This document shows, one piece after another, positions 16,321 through 25,058 of a DNA stretch of 64,000 nucleotides. The notes under the pieces were generated by a model. The model did not search any database, was not told where the DNA came from, and saw only the letters and a list, made by a program, of their open reading frames with translations. Source of the stretch: AC-32 sp963765785 (GTDB lineage: Bacteria > Actinomycetota > Thermoleophilia > Gaiellales > Gaiellaceae); the NCBI GenBank assembly GCA_963765785.1, contig CAVXXW010000012.1, positions 4,558 through 68,557 of the forward strand. The letters are read 5' to 3'. The first letter of the stretch is position 1, and the number at the start of each line of letters is the position of its first letter. Made by a program: the position numbers and the translations under genes.

Positions 16321-17001
16321 GTGACCACCGTTCTCGTTGTCGACGACGAGCCGCTCGTGAGGGACGTCGTCGCGCGATACCTCGAGCACGACGGGCATCG
16401 CGTCATCAGCGCGGGCGACGGCGACAGCGCCCGCGAGCTGATCGAGCGCGAGTCCCCGAGCCTCGTGCTCCTCGACGTGATGCTCCCGGGCACAAGCGAC
16501 GGGCTCGACCTCTGCCGCTGGATCCGCTCGAGCTCCGAGCTGCCGGTGATCCTGCTGACCGCGCGGGTCGAGGAGGCCGACCGCATCGTCGGGCTCGAGC
16601 TCGGCGCCGACGACTACGTGACGAAGCCGTTCTCGCCGCGGGAGCTCGCGACGCGCGTGCGGACGGTGCTCCGCCGCGCACGGCCCGCCGCGCCGCCGCG
16701 CGAGCGGATCGCGCTCGGCCCGCTCGAGCTCGACGCGGCGAGGCACGAAGCGCGTCGCGACGGCGAGCCGCTGAGCCTGACCGCGAAGGAGTTCGACCTG
16801 CTCTGGTTTCTCGCCTCGAACCCGAACTGCGTCTTCTCTCGCGACCAGCTGATGCACCGCGTCTGGGGCTACTCGGCCGCGCTCGACACGGGCACGGTCA
16901 CTGTCCACGTGCGCCGACTGCGCGAGAAGCTCGAGCCCGACCCGTCGCACCCGCAGCTGCTCGAGACCGTGTGGGGCGTCGGCTACCGGTTGCGCGGATG
17001 A
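16321..17001 (+). CDS. OmpR/PhoB-family response regulator
   Basis: 226 residues: a receiver domain opening VLVVDDEPLV, phospho-acceptor Asp in LLDVMLPG (about 52), the conserved Lys in VTKPFSPREL, then a winged-helix DNA-binding domain (LTAKEFDLLWFLA and VHVRRLREKL). The GTG at 16321 was chosen since the receiver begins two residues later; the frame is open upstream without conserved residues. It overlaps the kinase gene by four bases (ATGA), so the pair is one operon. Confidence 0.93.
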   Translation: MTTVLVVDDEPLVRDVVARYLEHDGHRVISAGDGDSARELIERESPSLVLLDVMLPGTSDGLDLCRWIRSSSELPVILLTARVEEADRIVGLELGADDYVTKPFSPRELATRVRTVLRRARPAAPPRERIALGPLELDAARHEARRDGEPLSLTAKEFDLLWFLASNPNCVFSRDQLMHRVWGYSAALDTGTVTVHVRRLREKLEPDPSHPQLLETVWGVGYRLRG

Positions 17002-17987
17002 GCATCCGCCTGCAGCTCACGCTGCTCACGCTCGCCGCCGTCTGCCTTCCGCTCGCGGCCGTGGTCGGCTTCGGCCTGGTGATGCTCGGCGTGCACGACG
17101 ACGGGAAGCTCGTGGCGGTCGCCCTCGCCTCGATGCTCGTCGCGCTGGTGGGCGCACTCGTCGTCGGACGCCAGATCCTGCGGCCGCTGGACGGGCTGCG
17201 CTCGGCCTCCGCGCGCCTAGCGGCCGGCGACCTCAGCGCCCGCGCCTCGGAGTCGGGCCCGCGCGAGCTGCACGAGCTCGGCGCGGCGTTCAACGAGATG
17301 GCGTCGAACCTCGAGCACCTCTTCGACGCGCGCCGCGAGCTCGTCGCCTGGGCGAGCCACGATCTGCGCACCCCGCTCGCCTCCCTGCGGGCGATGGTCG
17401 AGGCGCTCGAGGACGGCCTTGCGGAGCCCGCCGACTACCTGCCGGCGATCAGGGCGCAGACGGAGCTCCTCTCCGGTCTCGTGGAAGACCTCTTCGAGCT
17501 GGCGCGGATCGACTCGGGCGCCCTCGCGCTCGAGCTGCGCGACGCGTCGCTCGCCGAGCTCGTGGCCTCGTGCGTCGACGCGCTCGAGGCCGACGCGCAC
17601 GCACGGGGCGTGCGGCTCGAGTCGCGTGTCGGGGCCGACACCGTCGTCTCGGTCGCGCCGGACAAGGTGCAGCGGGTACTGCTCAACCTCGTCGCGAACG
17701 CCGTCCGCCACACGCAGCCGCACGGCTCGGTGGCCGTCGTCGTCGAGCCGGGCTCGGACCACGTCGTCGTCGCGGTCGAGGACGACGGCGACGGGCTGGC
17801 GCCGGGTGCGTCCGAGCGGATGTTCGAGCGCTTCTGGCGCGACGACGGCTCCCGGACACGGGCGAGCGGCGGCGCCGGGCTCGGGCTCGCGATCGCGCAA
17901 GGGCTCGTCCATGCGCACGGCGGCACGATCTGGGCCGAGAACCGCGACGGAGGCGGCGCCCGCGTCGCCTTCACGCTGCCCCTCTAG
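16998..17987 (+). CDS. Sensor histidine kinase
   Basis: 329 residues. Two N-terminal membrane helices (about 5-30 and 36-57) with almost no extracellular loop are followed by a HAMP domain (RPLDGLRSASARLAAGDLSA), a dimerisation helix with His in ASHDLRTPL (about 120), and an ATPase domain with N, G1 and G2 boxes (NLVANAVRH, EDDGDGL, GGAGLGLAI). The short loop suggests sensing within the membrane or through a partner, possibly the convergent ABC transporter next to it. Start overlaps the regulator stop. Confidence 0.93.
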   Translation: MSIRLQLTLLTLAAVCLPLAAVVGFGLVMLGVHDDGKLVAVALASMLVALVGALVVGRQILRPLDGLRSASARLAAGDLSARASESGPRELHELGAAFNEMASNLEHLFDARRELVAWASHDLRTPLASLRAMVEALEDGLAEPADYLPAIRAQTELLSGLVEDLFELARIDSGALALELRDASLAELVASCVDALEADAHARGVRLESRVGADTVVSVAPDKVQRVLLNLVANAVRHTQPHGSVAVVVEPGSDHVVVAVEDDGDGLAPGASERMFERFWRDDGSRTRASGGAGLGLAIAQGLVHAHGGTIWAENRDGGGARVAFTLPL

Positions 17988-18781
17988 GGCAGCTCCAGGT
18001 CGCGACGCTCGACGAAGAAGGCGCCTGCGGCGAGCACTGCTGCCGCCGCGGCCGCAACTACCAGCACACCCCAGCCACGCGCGCCGTTTTCCAGCGGCGA
18101 CTGCCCGATCAGCCAGAACGGCGAGAGGAACCGAAGTGGGTCGAGCCAGCCCGCCAGCGCGTGCAGGCCGCCGACGAGGTACGCCGCGGCGGCGTAGCCC
18201 GCAGGGACTCCGAGCGCGAGCAGCTTGCTCGGCCACGCCGCGCCGATCGCCAGAGCGAGCCAGCCGTACAGCACGCCGAGCACGGCGACCCCGAGCAGCG
18301 CCTCGGCCAAGTGCACGAAGTCGAGCCCGAGCCCGACGATGCCGTCGAGCGCGGCCAGCGCGGCGAGCCCGACGACACAGACGAGCGCGACCTCGGCCGC
18401 GAGCGCCGCCGCCTTGGCCAGGACCGCGTTGCGCCGCCGCAGCGGGTAGGCCAGTACGAGCTCGAGCCGTCCGGTCTCCTCCTCGCCCGCGAACGTCCGC
18501 GCGCCCGACCCGATCGCCAGGGTCAGCACGAGCAGCGGCAGGATCAGGCTGAAGAGCTCCGTGTCGAGGAAGCCTGCGCCGGTCGTGATGTCGCCGCCGA
18601 TCGAGAACAGCGACTTGAGCGCCGTCGGGTACTGCTGCACGAGCTTCTCGAAGCCCGAGAAGCCCTTGATCGAGGGGTAGATCGAGGCGACGAGCACGCA
18701 ATAGCCGACGATGCCGAGGCACCAGCCGACGAGCGCGCGGCGGTGGTCGAGCAGGCCGCGGCGGAGGAGCTCAGTCGCCAT
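17984..18781 (-). CDS. ABC-2 type transporter permease
   Basis: 265 residues with six hydrophobic helices, the ABC-2 exporter layout. The conserved cytoplasmic segment is RTFAGEEETGRLELVLAYPL between helices two and three, as in drug/antibiotic or Na+ exporters. It overlaps the ATPase gene (18771-19679) by 11 bases, so the two form an operon. Its end overlaps the histidine kinase stop on the other strand. Proximity to a two-component system resembles the BceRS/Bce or CprRK type of drug-response units, but the substrate is unknown. Confidence 0.9.
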   Translation of the reverse strand: MATELLRRGLLDHRRALVGWCLGIVGYCVLVASIYPSIKGFSGFEKLVQQYPTALKSLFSIGGDITTGAGFLDTELFSLILPLLVLTLAIGSGARTFAGEEETGRLELVLAYPLRRRNAVLAKAAALAAEVALVCVVGLAALAALDGIVGLGLDFVHLAEALLGVAVLGVLYGWLALAIGAAWPSKLLALGVPAGYAAAAYLVGGLHALAGWLDPLRFLSPFWLIGQSPLENGARGWGVLVVAAAAAAVLAAGAFFVERRDLELP

Positions 18782-19679
18782 CGGGCTCCTCGTAGAACTC
18801 GAGGAAGATCTCCTCCAGGTCGGCCGGCTCCGAGACGAGGTCGACCACGCGGTGCCGCGCCGCCTCCTTGACGATCGCGTCCAGCGCCGGCTCCGGCGCC
18901 GAGAGGCGGATGGTCGTGCCCTCGCCGCGCTCCACGCGCACGCCGTCGAGGTTCTCGAAGGCCCGCGCCTCGACCGGCTCGGCGAAGGCGATCGTCACGT
19001 GCCTGAGCGCTCGCTCGCGCAGCCGCTCGACGGAGTCGACGTCGACGAGGCGGCCGGCGCGGATGATCCCGATCCGGTGTGCCACGTGCTGGACCTCGTC
19101 GAGCGAGTGCGACGAGAGGAAGACGGTGCGGCCGTCGGCCGCGGTCTCGTGCAGCAGGTCACGGAACTCGGCCTGGAGGAGCGGGTCCAGCCCGGAGGTC
19201 GGCTCGTCGAGGATCACGAGCTGCGGCCGGTTCATGAACCCCTGCACGACGCCGACCTTCTGGCGGTTGCCCTTCGAGAGCTGACGGATCGGGCGGTCGA
19301 GCACGACGCCGAAGCGCTCGCAGAGCTCGTCGCGTAGCTTGGCGTCGACGCCGCCGCGCAGGCGCGCGAGCGAATCGAGCTGCTCCCGCGCCGTGAGCCG
19401 GTCGTAGAGACGCAGGTCGCCGGGGAGGTAGCCGACCTGCTGCCGAGCCTGCACGCCCGCGTGACGCGAGTCGAGGCCGAGCAGCGAGGCGCTGCCCTCC
19501 GTCGGGCGGATCAGGTCGAGCAGGATCCGGATCGTCGTGCTCTTGCCGGCGCCGTTCGGGCCCAGGTAGCCGAAGACCTCGCCGCGCTCGACCCGTAGGT
19601 CGAGCTCCGAGAGCGCACAGACCCGGCCACCGTAGGTCTTCGAGAGCCCGGAGGTCTCGATCGCCGGCGCAGCGGCCAC
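18771..19679 (-). CDS. ABC transporter ATP-binding protein
   Basis: 302 residues: Walker A GPNGAGKST, Q-loop, signature LSKGNRQKV (a variant of LSGGQ), Walker B LVILDEPTSGLDP and the switch His in FLSSHSLDEV. The ~90-residue C-terminal extension (TIAFAEPVEARAFENLDG) is typical of the CcmA/DrrA-type ATPases that pair with ABC-2 permeases. It energises export by the permease encoded directly downstream. Confidence 0.93.
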   Translation of the reverse strand: MAAAPAIETSGLSKTYGGRVCALSELDLRVERGEVFGYLGPNGAGKSTTIRILLDLIRPTEGSASLLGLDSRHAGVQARQQVGYLPGDLRLYDRLTAREQLDSLARLRGGVDAKLRDELCERFGVVLDRPIRQLSKGNRQKVGVVQGFMNRPQLVILDEPTSGLDPLLQAEFRDLLHETAADGRTVFLSSHSLDEVQHVAHRIGIIRAGRLVDVDSVERLRERALRHVTIAFAEPVEARAFENLDGVRVERGEGTTIRLSAPEPALDAIVKEAARHRVVDLVSEPADLEEIFLEFYEEPDGD

Positions 19680-19700
19680 GGCTCGATCATACGAAGAACG

Positions 19701-19727
19701 GCGGGGCCTCCGACTCGGAGGCCCCGC
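19701..19727 (-). terminator. Terminator of the large repeat protein gene
   Basis: Perfect 11-bp stem (19701-19711 with 19717-19727), 5-nt loop, 28 bases beyond the stop at 19755 on the minus strand. Confidence 0.7.
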
Positions 19728-19754
19728 GCATGAACCGTGGTGAGGAGGGTCCCC

Positions 19755-21830
19755 TTACGGGATGAGCCCTCCGTCCACGAACACCTGGATCGTCCCGGCG
19801 ACCAGCCCGGCCGTGTTCACGGTGTCGTTGACTTCTAGCCCATTGAACTCGAGGTGGTCGGTCGCCTCGGGGTTGGCGATCGTGACCAGCGGGGCGAGAC
19901 CGCCCACCTTCACCTCGCCGGAGTCGCCGCTGACGTCGATCGCGTCGTCGGCTGCAGTGCCGTTCATGACCACATGGTCGACCGCTCCATCGCCCGCTGT
20001 GCCACCGAGCGCTCCGGCGAGGTCGACGTTGACGCTCGCCACGTCGGTCCCGCTGAGGTCGTTGACGGTGACCAGGTCGGCGCCGCCGAGGGCGTTCACG
20101 TCGACCCGCTCGACGCCGGCGGTGTCCATCGTGACGTTGCCGACGTCGCGGAAGAAGCGGAGCCGGTTGCCGTTTGCCGAGAGGGTGAACTGCTCGGCCG
20201 CGGCTGCGCCGTTGAAGCGCATCGTGTCGTTGCGGCCGTCCCCGCCCTCGACGATGTCGCTGCCGTCGCCTGGATCCCAGACGAAGACGTCGTCGCCGGC
20301 GCCCATCAGCGCGGTGTCATTGCCCTTGTTGCCGTCGATCACGTCGTTGCCGTCGCCGCCGATCAGCGTCTCCACACCCTGGCTGCCGGCAATCGTGTCG
20401 TTGTCCGCGCCGCCGTCCAGCGTGAGTCCGATAGTGCCGGCCGCGAGCCCGGAGGCGTCGATCGAGTCGGCGCCGGCGAGACCGTGCACTTCGAGCTGGT
20501 CGGTCGGTTCCTGATGCTGGATCGCCACCTGGGCCTTCAGGCCCGAGACGTTCACGCCGGATGGGTCGCCGGCGACCTTGATCGCGTCGGCACCGCTGGT
20601 GCCGTTGACGACCACCCGGTCGACCGCGCCGTCGCCCGTCGCTCCGCCGAGGCTTCCGGCGAGGTCGACGTTGACGCTGCTGACGTCGGTTCCGCTGAGG
20701 TCGTTGACGGTGACCAGGTCGGCGCCGCCGAGGGCGTTCACGTCGACCCGCTCGACGCCGGCGGTGTCCATCGTGACGTTGCCGACGTCGCGGAAGAAGC
20801 GGAGCCGGTTGCCGTTTGCAGAGAGGGTGAACTGCTCGGCCGCGGCTGCGCCGTTGAAGCGCATCGTGTCGGAGCCGTCCTGGCCCTCGACGATGTCGCT
20901 GCCGTCGCCTGGATCCCAGACGAAGACGTCGTCGCCGGCACCCAACAGCGCGGTGTCGTTGCCCTTGTTGCCGTCGATCACGTCGTTGCCGTCGCCGCCG
21001 ATCAGCGTCTCGTTTCCGGAGCCTCCGGCGATGGTGTCGTTACCCGGCCCGCCGTCGATCGTCGTCGGGATCGTGTCGGTGAAGACGCCGTTGCTCTCGT
21101 CGATGCGCACGGAGTCGTCGCCGTTCCCGGCCAGTACGGCGATCTTCGCGATCTTCTTTCGGGCGAAGCTGAAGTCAGCCGAGCCGTTTTCCCCAACGTC
21201 GACCTGGAGGGTGTTCGGGTCTCCCGCCTTGAGGCGGAGAGCGATCTTGTCGCTCGCAGCGGTGCCCTCGATCGTCAGGATCCCGTGGGCCAGCTTCGGC
21301 CGCTTGAAGTGGCCGGAGTCCATCGGGCCCTTCCGGACCGCGAGGCCGGCAGCCGAGACCGGGTCCCACCTGCCGCCGAAGTCCGTCAGTCCCTCGCCGG
21401 AGGTCTCGCCGGCTCTCGTGTCCCCCGCGAAGCGGTACAGCGGGTGGCCGCGGTAGGTGACCTGCAGCTTGCCGTCCCTCCGCCGCGTAGTGCCAAGGAG
21501 CGCCTTCCGGGCTCCACTGATCGCCCGCGGCCTGCCGTGGGTGGTAAGCGCCGGCCAATAGACGGCGCAGGCGCCGTAGCAGGTGCTCTTGTCGTGCTTG
21601 TCGTGCGCCCACAGGTAGAGCGTCCTGCCGTGCGAGTCGGCGAGGATCCGGCCGAGGCTGCTTTGGTGGAGCCTGACGAGCGCCCCGCTCCGGGGCGCGG
21701 CGCCTGCCGAGACTGCCTGGACGGCCGCCGCCAGCACGACAACGGCGAGCGCGAGCACACGCGCGAGACGCGCACCTCCCCGCGTCGGCCGGGTCCTGCG
21801 CCGTTCTGTAACTCGGATGTGTCCTTTCAT
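19755..21830 (-). CDS. Secreted repeat (PF03640-type) plus RTX-like protein
   Basis: 691 residues. A signal peptide (hydrophobic run LARVLALAVVVLAAAVQAVS) precedes a PF03640/COG4315 secreted-repeat domain (GRTLYLWAHDKHDKSTC, YWPALTTHGRP, YRGHPLYRFAGDT). Then come RTX-type calcium-binding nonapeptides (GGPGNDTIAGGSGNETLIGG and GGDGNDVIDGNKGND) in two blocks separated by ~200-residue modules. The modules are near-identical copies from an internal duplication of 642 bp. A GGAGGACACC site precedes the ATG at 21830. Probably a cell-surface or released protein stabilised by calcium; no enzymatic domain is visible. A smaller paralogue of the first domain is encoded at 30741-31226. Confidence 0.8.
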   Translation of the reverse strand: MKGHIRVTERRRTRPTRGGARLARVLALAVVVLAAAVQAVSAGAAPRSGALVRLHQSSLGRILADSHGRTLYLWAHDKHDKSTCYGACAVYWPALTTHGRPRAISGARKALLGTTRRRDGKLQVTYRGHPLYRFAGDTRAGETSGEGLTDFGGRWDPVSAAGLAVRKGPMDSGHFKRPKLAHGILTIEGTAASDKIALRLKAGDPNTLQVDVGENGSADFSFARKKIAKIAVLAGNGDDSVRIDESNGVFTDTIPTTIDGGPGNDTIAGGSGNETLIGGDGNDVIDGNKGNDTALLGAGDDVFVWDPGDGSDIVEGQDGSDTMRFNGAAAAEQFTLSANGNRLRFFRDVGNVTMDTAGVERVDVNALGGADLVTVNDLSGTDVSSVNVDLAGSLGGATGDGAVDRVVVNGTSGADAIKVAGDPSGVNVSGLKAQVAIQHQEPTDQLEVHGLAGADSIDASGLAAGTIGLTLDGGADNDTIAGSQGVETLIGGDGNDVIDGNKGNDTALMGAGDDVFVWDPGDGSDIVEGGDGRNDTMRFNGAAAAEQFTLSANGNRLRFFRDVGNVTMDTAGVERVDVNALGGADLVTVNDLSGTDVASVNVDLAGALGGTAGDGAVDHVVMNGTAADDAIDVSGDSGEVKVGGLAPLVTIANPEATDHLEFNGLEVNDTVNTAGLVAGTIQVFVDGGLIP
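20011..20372 (-). repeat. Internal repeat copy 1 of the RTX-like gene
   Basis: Nearly identical to 20653-21011, offset 642 bp at the left end and 639 at the right (one codon differs in length). It codes for the module from the strand around MRFNGAAAAEQFTLSANGN back through the calcium-binding repeat. Confidence 0.85.
20653..21011 (-). repeat. Internal repeat copy 2 of the RTX-like gene
   Basis: Second copy of the module described at 20011-20372. Only scattered base differences over about 360 bp, so the duplication is recent or kept alike by gene conversion. Confidence 0.85.
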
Positions 21831-22024
21831 GGTGTCCTCCGAAGTCGTTGACCTGTCGACTGCTAGAGACACCGCTCGGCGCTCCCTATTCCCGCCACCG
21901 CAGTTCGCGCGATCGCGAGGGAATACACCCGGCTGCACGGGGTCATTGAAGGTGTGATGCCCTTCTTGTTCACCCCCGCGAACCCGCCTCTCTCCTCCAG
22001 CAGGGAGCTACCGTTCGACGTGCC

Positions 22025-22708
22025 ATGCCTCTGAGACGGCACCCACGCGACGAAGCAGACGGCAACGAGATCGCCGAGTTGGCCGCGTTGGCGGACGGGT
22101 CGCTGCCGGCGGACCGTCGCGGCGAGCTCGAGGAACGGGTCGCTGCGTCGGAGGAGCTTGGCGGCCGCCTGGCCGAGCAGCAGCGCGCGGTCGCGCTCTC
22201 ACAGTCCGCAGCGGCCGAGGTGAAGGCCCCGGCAGCCCTGCGCGCGCGCATCGAAGAGCAACGACAGGCGCGTCCCGCGCGAAGGCCTCGCCGCGTATTG
22301 GTGGCCGGACTCGCGGCGGCGGCCGTCGCGGGGGCGGTCGCAATCGGGTTGATCGTCTCCCGTTCGTCCGCGGAGCAGTTCCAGGCGGCCCTCGGAGCAA
22401 CGCCTTCCCTCCCCGGAGCGAGCGGTCAGGCGACGCTGACCAAGACGTCGTCCGGCTGGAGAATCGAGCTCGACACCTCAGGGCTTCCGCGCCTCGATCG
22501 CGGTCGCTTCTACGAAGCGTGGCTCCGCAACGGCGCCGGAGTGCTCATCCCAATCGGGACGTTCAACGAGGGCAAGAACGTCACGCTCTGGGCCGGCGTC
22601 TCGCCCAAGTCGTTCCGAACGCTGACGGTCACGCGCGAGCTGGCGAACGGCGACCAGGCTTCCTCCGGCGAGAAGGTGCTCGTCGGAACCGCCCGGCCTC
22701 GCGGCTGA
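22025..22708 (+). CDS. Anti-sigma factor with RskA-like outer domain
   Basis: 227 residues: a cytoplasmic Glu/Ala-rich helical part (about 1-95; LAALADGSLPADRRGELEER is typical of anti-sigma domains, here without the zinc His/Cys set), one membrane helix (about 96-117), and an extracytoplasmic RskA-type domain (FYEAWLRNGAGVLIPIGTFN and VTLWAGVSPKSF). It most likely binds and silences the sigma factor at 22727-23218, which is encoded tail to tail rather than in the same operon. Confidence 0.85.
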   Translation: MPLRRHPRDEADGNEIAELAALADGSLPADRRGELEERVAASEELGGRLAEQQRAVALSQSAAAEVKAPAALRARIEEQRQARPARRPRRVLVAGLAAAAVAGAVAIGLIVSRSSAEQFQAALGATPSLPGASGQATLTKTSSGWRIELDTSGLPRLDRGRFYEAWLRNGAGVLIPIGTFNEGKNVTLWAGVSPKSFRTLTVTRELANGDQASSGEKVLVGTARPRG

Positions 22709-22726
22709 CACCCGCCACCGACGGCT

Positions 22727-23218
22727 CTAGCCGCCCTCGACCCTGCGGATGACCTGTTGGCGGGCGCGATAGAGGCGGCTCATCACCGTTCCTTCGCGAA
22801 TCCGCAGGGCACGGGCCGCCTCCTTGTAGGAAAGGCCAGTGACGTCCACCGCCACGAGCACGTCGCGAAAGTCGTCGGGGAGCTTTGCGATCGCCCTGTA
22901 CAGCTCGCCTGCCTCGAGGGCGACCTGCGGCTGGCGTGCGTGCGGGTCCTCGACCACGTCGAGGTCGTCGGGGAGCGGGGCAGGTCGGAGCCGGCGGCGC
23001 TCGGATCGCTTGCGGTTGAAGAAGGTGTTGCGGAGAGCCCGCAGGAGGTAGCCGAGGTCGTCCTCGTTCCGAAGCAGGCGCGGGCGCGCCAGCACCCGCG
23101 TATAGGTTTCCTGCACGAGGTCTTCGGCATCCTCGCGCGATCCACACAGCGCCCACGCGGCCCGGTAGAGCCTGTCGATGTGGTCCCCGAGCCGGGCGGG
23201 ATCAAGAGTGTGCTCCAT
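22727..23218 (-). CDS. ECF-type RNA polymerase sigma factor
   Basis: 163 residues. Region 2 opens HIDRLYRAAWALCGSREDAE and contains DLVQETYTRVLARPR; region 4 has LPDDFRDVLVAVDVTGLSYK followed by EAARALRIREGTVMSRLYRA. Both are intact and regions 1 and 3 are absent, as in ECF (group 4) factors. The ATG at 23218 is preceded by GGAGGT; the frame stays open upstream to 23323 without conserved residues. The likely partner is the anti-sigma factor on the opposite strand, 18 bp away at the stops. Confidence 0.9.
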   Translation of the reverse strand: MEHTLDPARLGDHIDRLYRAAWALCGSREDAEDLVQETYTRVLARPRLLRNEDDLGYLLRALRNTFFNRKRSERRRLRPAPLPDDLDVVEDPHARQPQVALEAGELYRAIAKLPDDFRDVLVAVDVTGLSYKEAARALRIREGTVMSRLYRARQQVIRRVEGG

Positions 23219-23319
23219 CAGCGGACGACCTCCGGCAACCGGTGTGACCAGCCGAGCATATGGCGCCACCGCCGGCGCCGACAAAGCGCGCTCGTCCCCC
23301 ACCGTTGGGGACCCGCAGC

Positions 23320-23694
23320 TCATGCGACCGTCAAGCTGCCGTGCATGAACGAGGCATGCGGGTCGCAGAAGAAGCGGTAGGTCCCCTTCTTCAGCGTGAG
23401 GGTGTAGCTCTTCGTGCCCTGGAAGCCGACGCTGGTAAGGACTCGGTCGACTCCGGGACCACGGAGGTGGAAGTCGTGGATCGTCGCCCGGTCGCTAATC
23501 ACGAACCGGTACGGCGTGTGGGCCTTCAGCTTGGTGACCTTGTGGCCGCCCTTCGTCAGGGCGATCGTGAAACCGGGGCCAACCGTCCCGGTGACGGTCT
23601 GAGCCGGGGCGGCCACGCTCGGTGCCGTCGCTGCGAGCGCCGCGGCGGCGGCGACGGCGATCAGCCAGACGCGGGTGACGGAGATGCTGCTCAT
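23320..23694 (-). CDS. Secreted cupredoxin-like (blue copper) protein
   Basis: 124 residues with a Sec signal peptide (to about residue 28) and one plastocyanin-like domain. Candidate type-1 copper ligands are His in TIHDFHL and the Cys, His and Met of FFCDPHASFMHG near the C-terminus, in the order expected for cupredoxins. It probably carries electrons or copper outside the membrane. It lies next to the sigma factor gene and is transcribed in the same direction, about 100 bp upstream of it. Confidence 0.85.
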   Translation of the reverse strand: MSSISVTRVWLIAVAAAAALAATAPSVAAPAQTVTGTVGPGFTIALTKGGHKVTKLKAHTPYRFVISDRATIHDFHLRGPGVDRVLTSVGFQGTKSYTLTLKKGTYRFFCDPHASFMHGSLTVA

Positions 23695-23888
23695 CGTTTG
23701 CCTCCTCGAGAGGTCGAACTGGACGCTCCCGATGGTGGACGCTGGCAGGCCGTGCTCGCACCGTGGAAACCCCCCTGACTTTTCGAAATCGGCTGGTCTG
23801 CTGCTGTTTTCTCGCCGTCGAGTTAGGTTCGTGCCCGGATGACGACCGGGGCGCGGAATAGATCTTCGGCAGCGGGGTCTTCAGTGGC

Positions 23889-24107
23889 ATGGGATGCGAA
23901 TCGGCCTCAAGAGAGCTGGCCCAGCGGCTAAGCGGAAGCGACGAGATCCTGTTGCTCTGGAATCCGCTGGACGGGCACGTCGAGGTCTCGGTTCGCGACG
24001 TTGCGACCGGCGTCGGGTTCAACCTCGAGGTCGCTCGCGACAGCGCGTTGGACGCGTTCCGACATCCGTATGCGTACGCCGCGACGCTCGGTCGGCACGA
24101 TGGCTAG
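23889..24107 (+). CDS. Small hypothetical protein
   Basis: 72 residues. The central part reads EILLLWNPLDGHVEVSVRDV then GVGFNLEV, two beta strands followed by a C-terminal helix (DALDAFRHPYAYAA). No signal peptide or known family; small actinobacterial proteins with this layout are unassigned. It overlaps the next gene by 8 bp, so both are probably translated together. Confidence 0.55.
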   Translation: MGCESASRELAQRLSGSDEILLLWNPLDGHVEVSVRDVATGVGFNLEVARDSALDAFRHPYAYAATLGRHDG

Positions 24108-24267
24108 CGTCGAGTCTTTGGAGGAGGCATTGCGGATGCTCGTCGCGGAACGGCAGGCGCTTCGCGACCACTGCGCGGAACGCGACGTGCTCGAGGCAAA
24201 CCGCGTCGAGGTCGGGCGCCGCCAGCGGCAGCTGTCACAGGCGCTGATCAACCGCTACGCCCGATGA
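24100..24267 (+). CDS. Small coiled-coil hypothetical protein
   Basis: 55 residues starting at the ATG overlapping the end of the previous gene. Almost entirely charged helix (ESLEEALRMLVAERQALRDH and LEANRVEVGRRQRQLSQAL), predicted coiled coil. Probably a partner of the 72-residue protein. Function unknown. Confidence 0.55.
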   Translation: MASVESLEEALRMLVAERQALRDHCAERDVLEANRVEVGRRQRQLSQALINRYAR

Positions 24268-24390
24268 CGCGCCCGGAGTGATCTAGACCCGCCGTCCCGC
24301 GTGCCCTGGACGTACATTCCCCGCCGTACGCTGTTGAGCGCCACTGCGTCTCGATCGCCGGCGCGCGCGCCAGAGGAGAATAGGGCGCGG

Positions 24391-24975
24391 ATGCTCGAGC
24401 TCGACACGCCCCACGGCCCGGCGCGCGCGCACCTGCGCGAGGCGGAGTCGCCGCGCGGCTGGCTCGTGCTGGGCCACGGCGCCGGCGGCGGCGTCGAGTC
24501 GCCGGACCTGAAGGGCGCGACGCGGGCAGGGCTAGACGTCGGGCTGAGCGTGGCGCTCGTCGAGCAGCCCTACCGCGTCGCCGGACGGCGCTCGCCCGCT
24601 CCGGCGGCGCAGCTCGACGCGGCGTGGGTCGCGGTCGTCGGACAGCTGCCGCTCGCCGGGCTGCCGCTCGTCGCGGGCGGCCGCTCCTCGGGTGCGCGTG
24701 TCGCCTGCCGCACGGCCGCGGAGACAGGGGCGGCGGCAGTGCTCTGCCTCGCGTTTCCGCTGCACCCGCCGGGCCGCCCAGAGAAAAGCCGCCTCGACGA
24801 GCTCGACGCGGTCACAGTCCCGACGCTCGTCGTGCAGGGGGAGCGCGATCCGTTCGGCCTGCCGCCGCCCGCTGAATGGAAGCGCGAGGTGGTCACGATC
24901 ACCGGCACCCACTCTCTCCGCAGCAGCAGCGACGTCGAGCAGGCCGTATCGCCGTGGCTTGCCCGGATCGTATGA
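24391..24975 (+). CDS. KANL3/TEX30-type alpha/beta hydrolase
   Basis: 194 residues. A short alpha/beta hydrolase with LVLGHGAGGGVESPDL in the oxyanion region, the nucleophile in GGRSSGARVA (Ser about 92), acid in VQGERDPFG and His in ITGTHSL. The length and G-H-G-A-G-G-G motif match the small hydrolases annotated dienelactone-hydrolase or KANL3/TEX30-like. The ATG at 24391 follows GAGGAGAATA; the frame is open upstream but less plausible. Cytoplasmic; substrate unknown. Confidence 0.8.
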   Translation: MLELDTPHGPARAHLREAESPRGWLVLGHGAGGGVESPDLKGATRAGLDVGLSVALVEQPYRVAGRRSPAPAAQLDAAWVAVVGQLPLAGLPLVAGGRSSGARVACRTAAETGAAAVLCLAFPLHPPGRPEKSRLDELDAVTVPTLVVQGERDPFGLPPPAEWKREVVTITGTHSLRSSSDVEQAVSPWLARIV

Positions 24976-24994
24976 AATCCCTGGCGATATTCGC

Positions 24995-25023
24995 TTGCGC
25001 GCCTGCAATGCTTCGTGTATTGT
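24995..25023 (+). promoter_or_regulatory. Promoter of the 43-codon gene
   Basis: TTGCGC-N17-TATTGT with ideal spacing, placed about 36 bases before the TTG start codon at 25059. It lies right after the hydrolase stop. Confidence 0.5.
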
Positions 25024-25058
25024 CACGCGCTCAATTCGGGGAAAGGAGGTACGGTCAG

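Noticed and set aside
20011..21011. CRISPR or satellite array
   Set aside because: The repeats are in-frame coding repeats of one protein, not short spaced units.
19854..21851. Long frames on the plus strand over the RTX-like gene
   Set aside because: Repetition of V-D-V-D-type residues merely mirrors the repeats of the minus-strand gene, which has a start, signal peptide and terminator.
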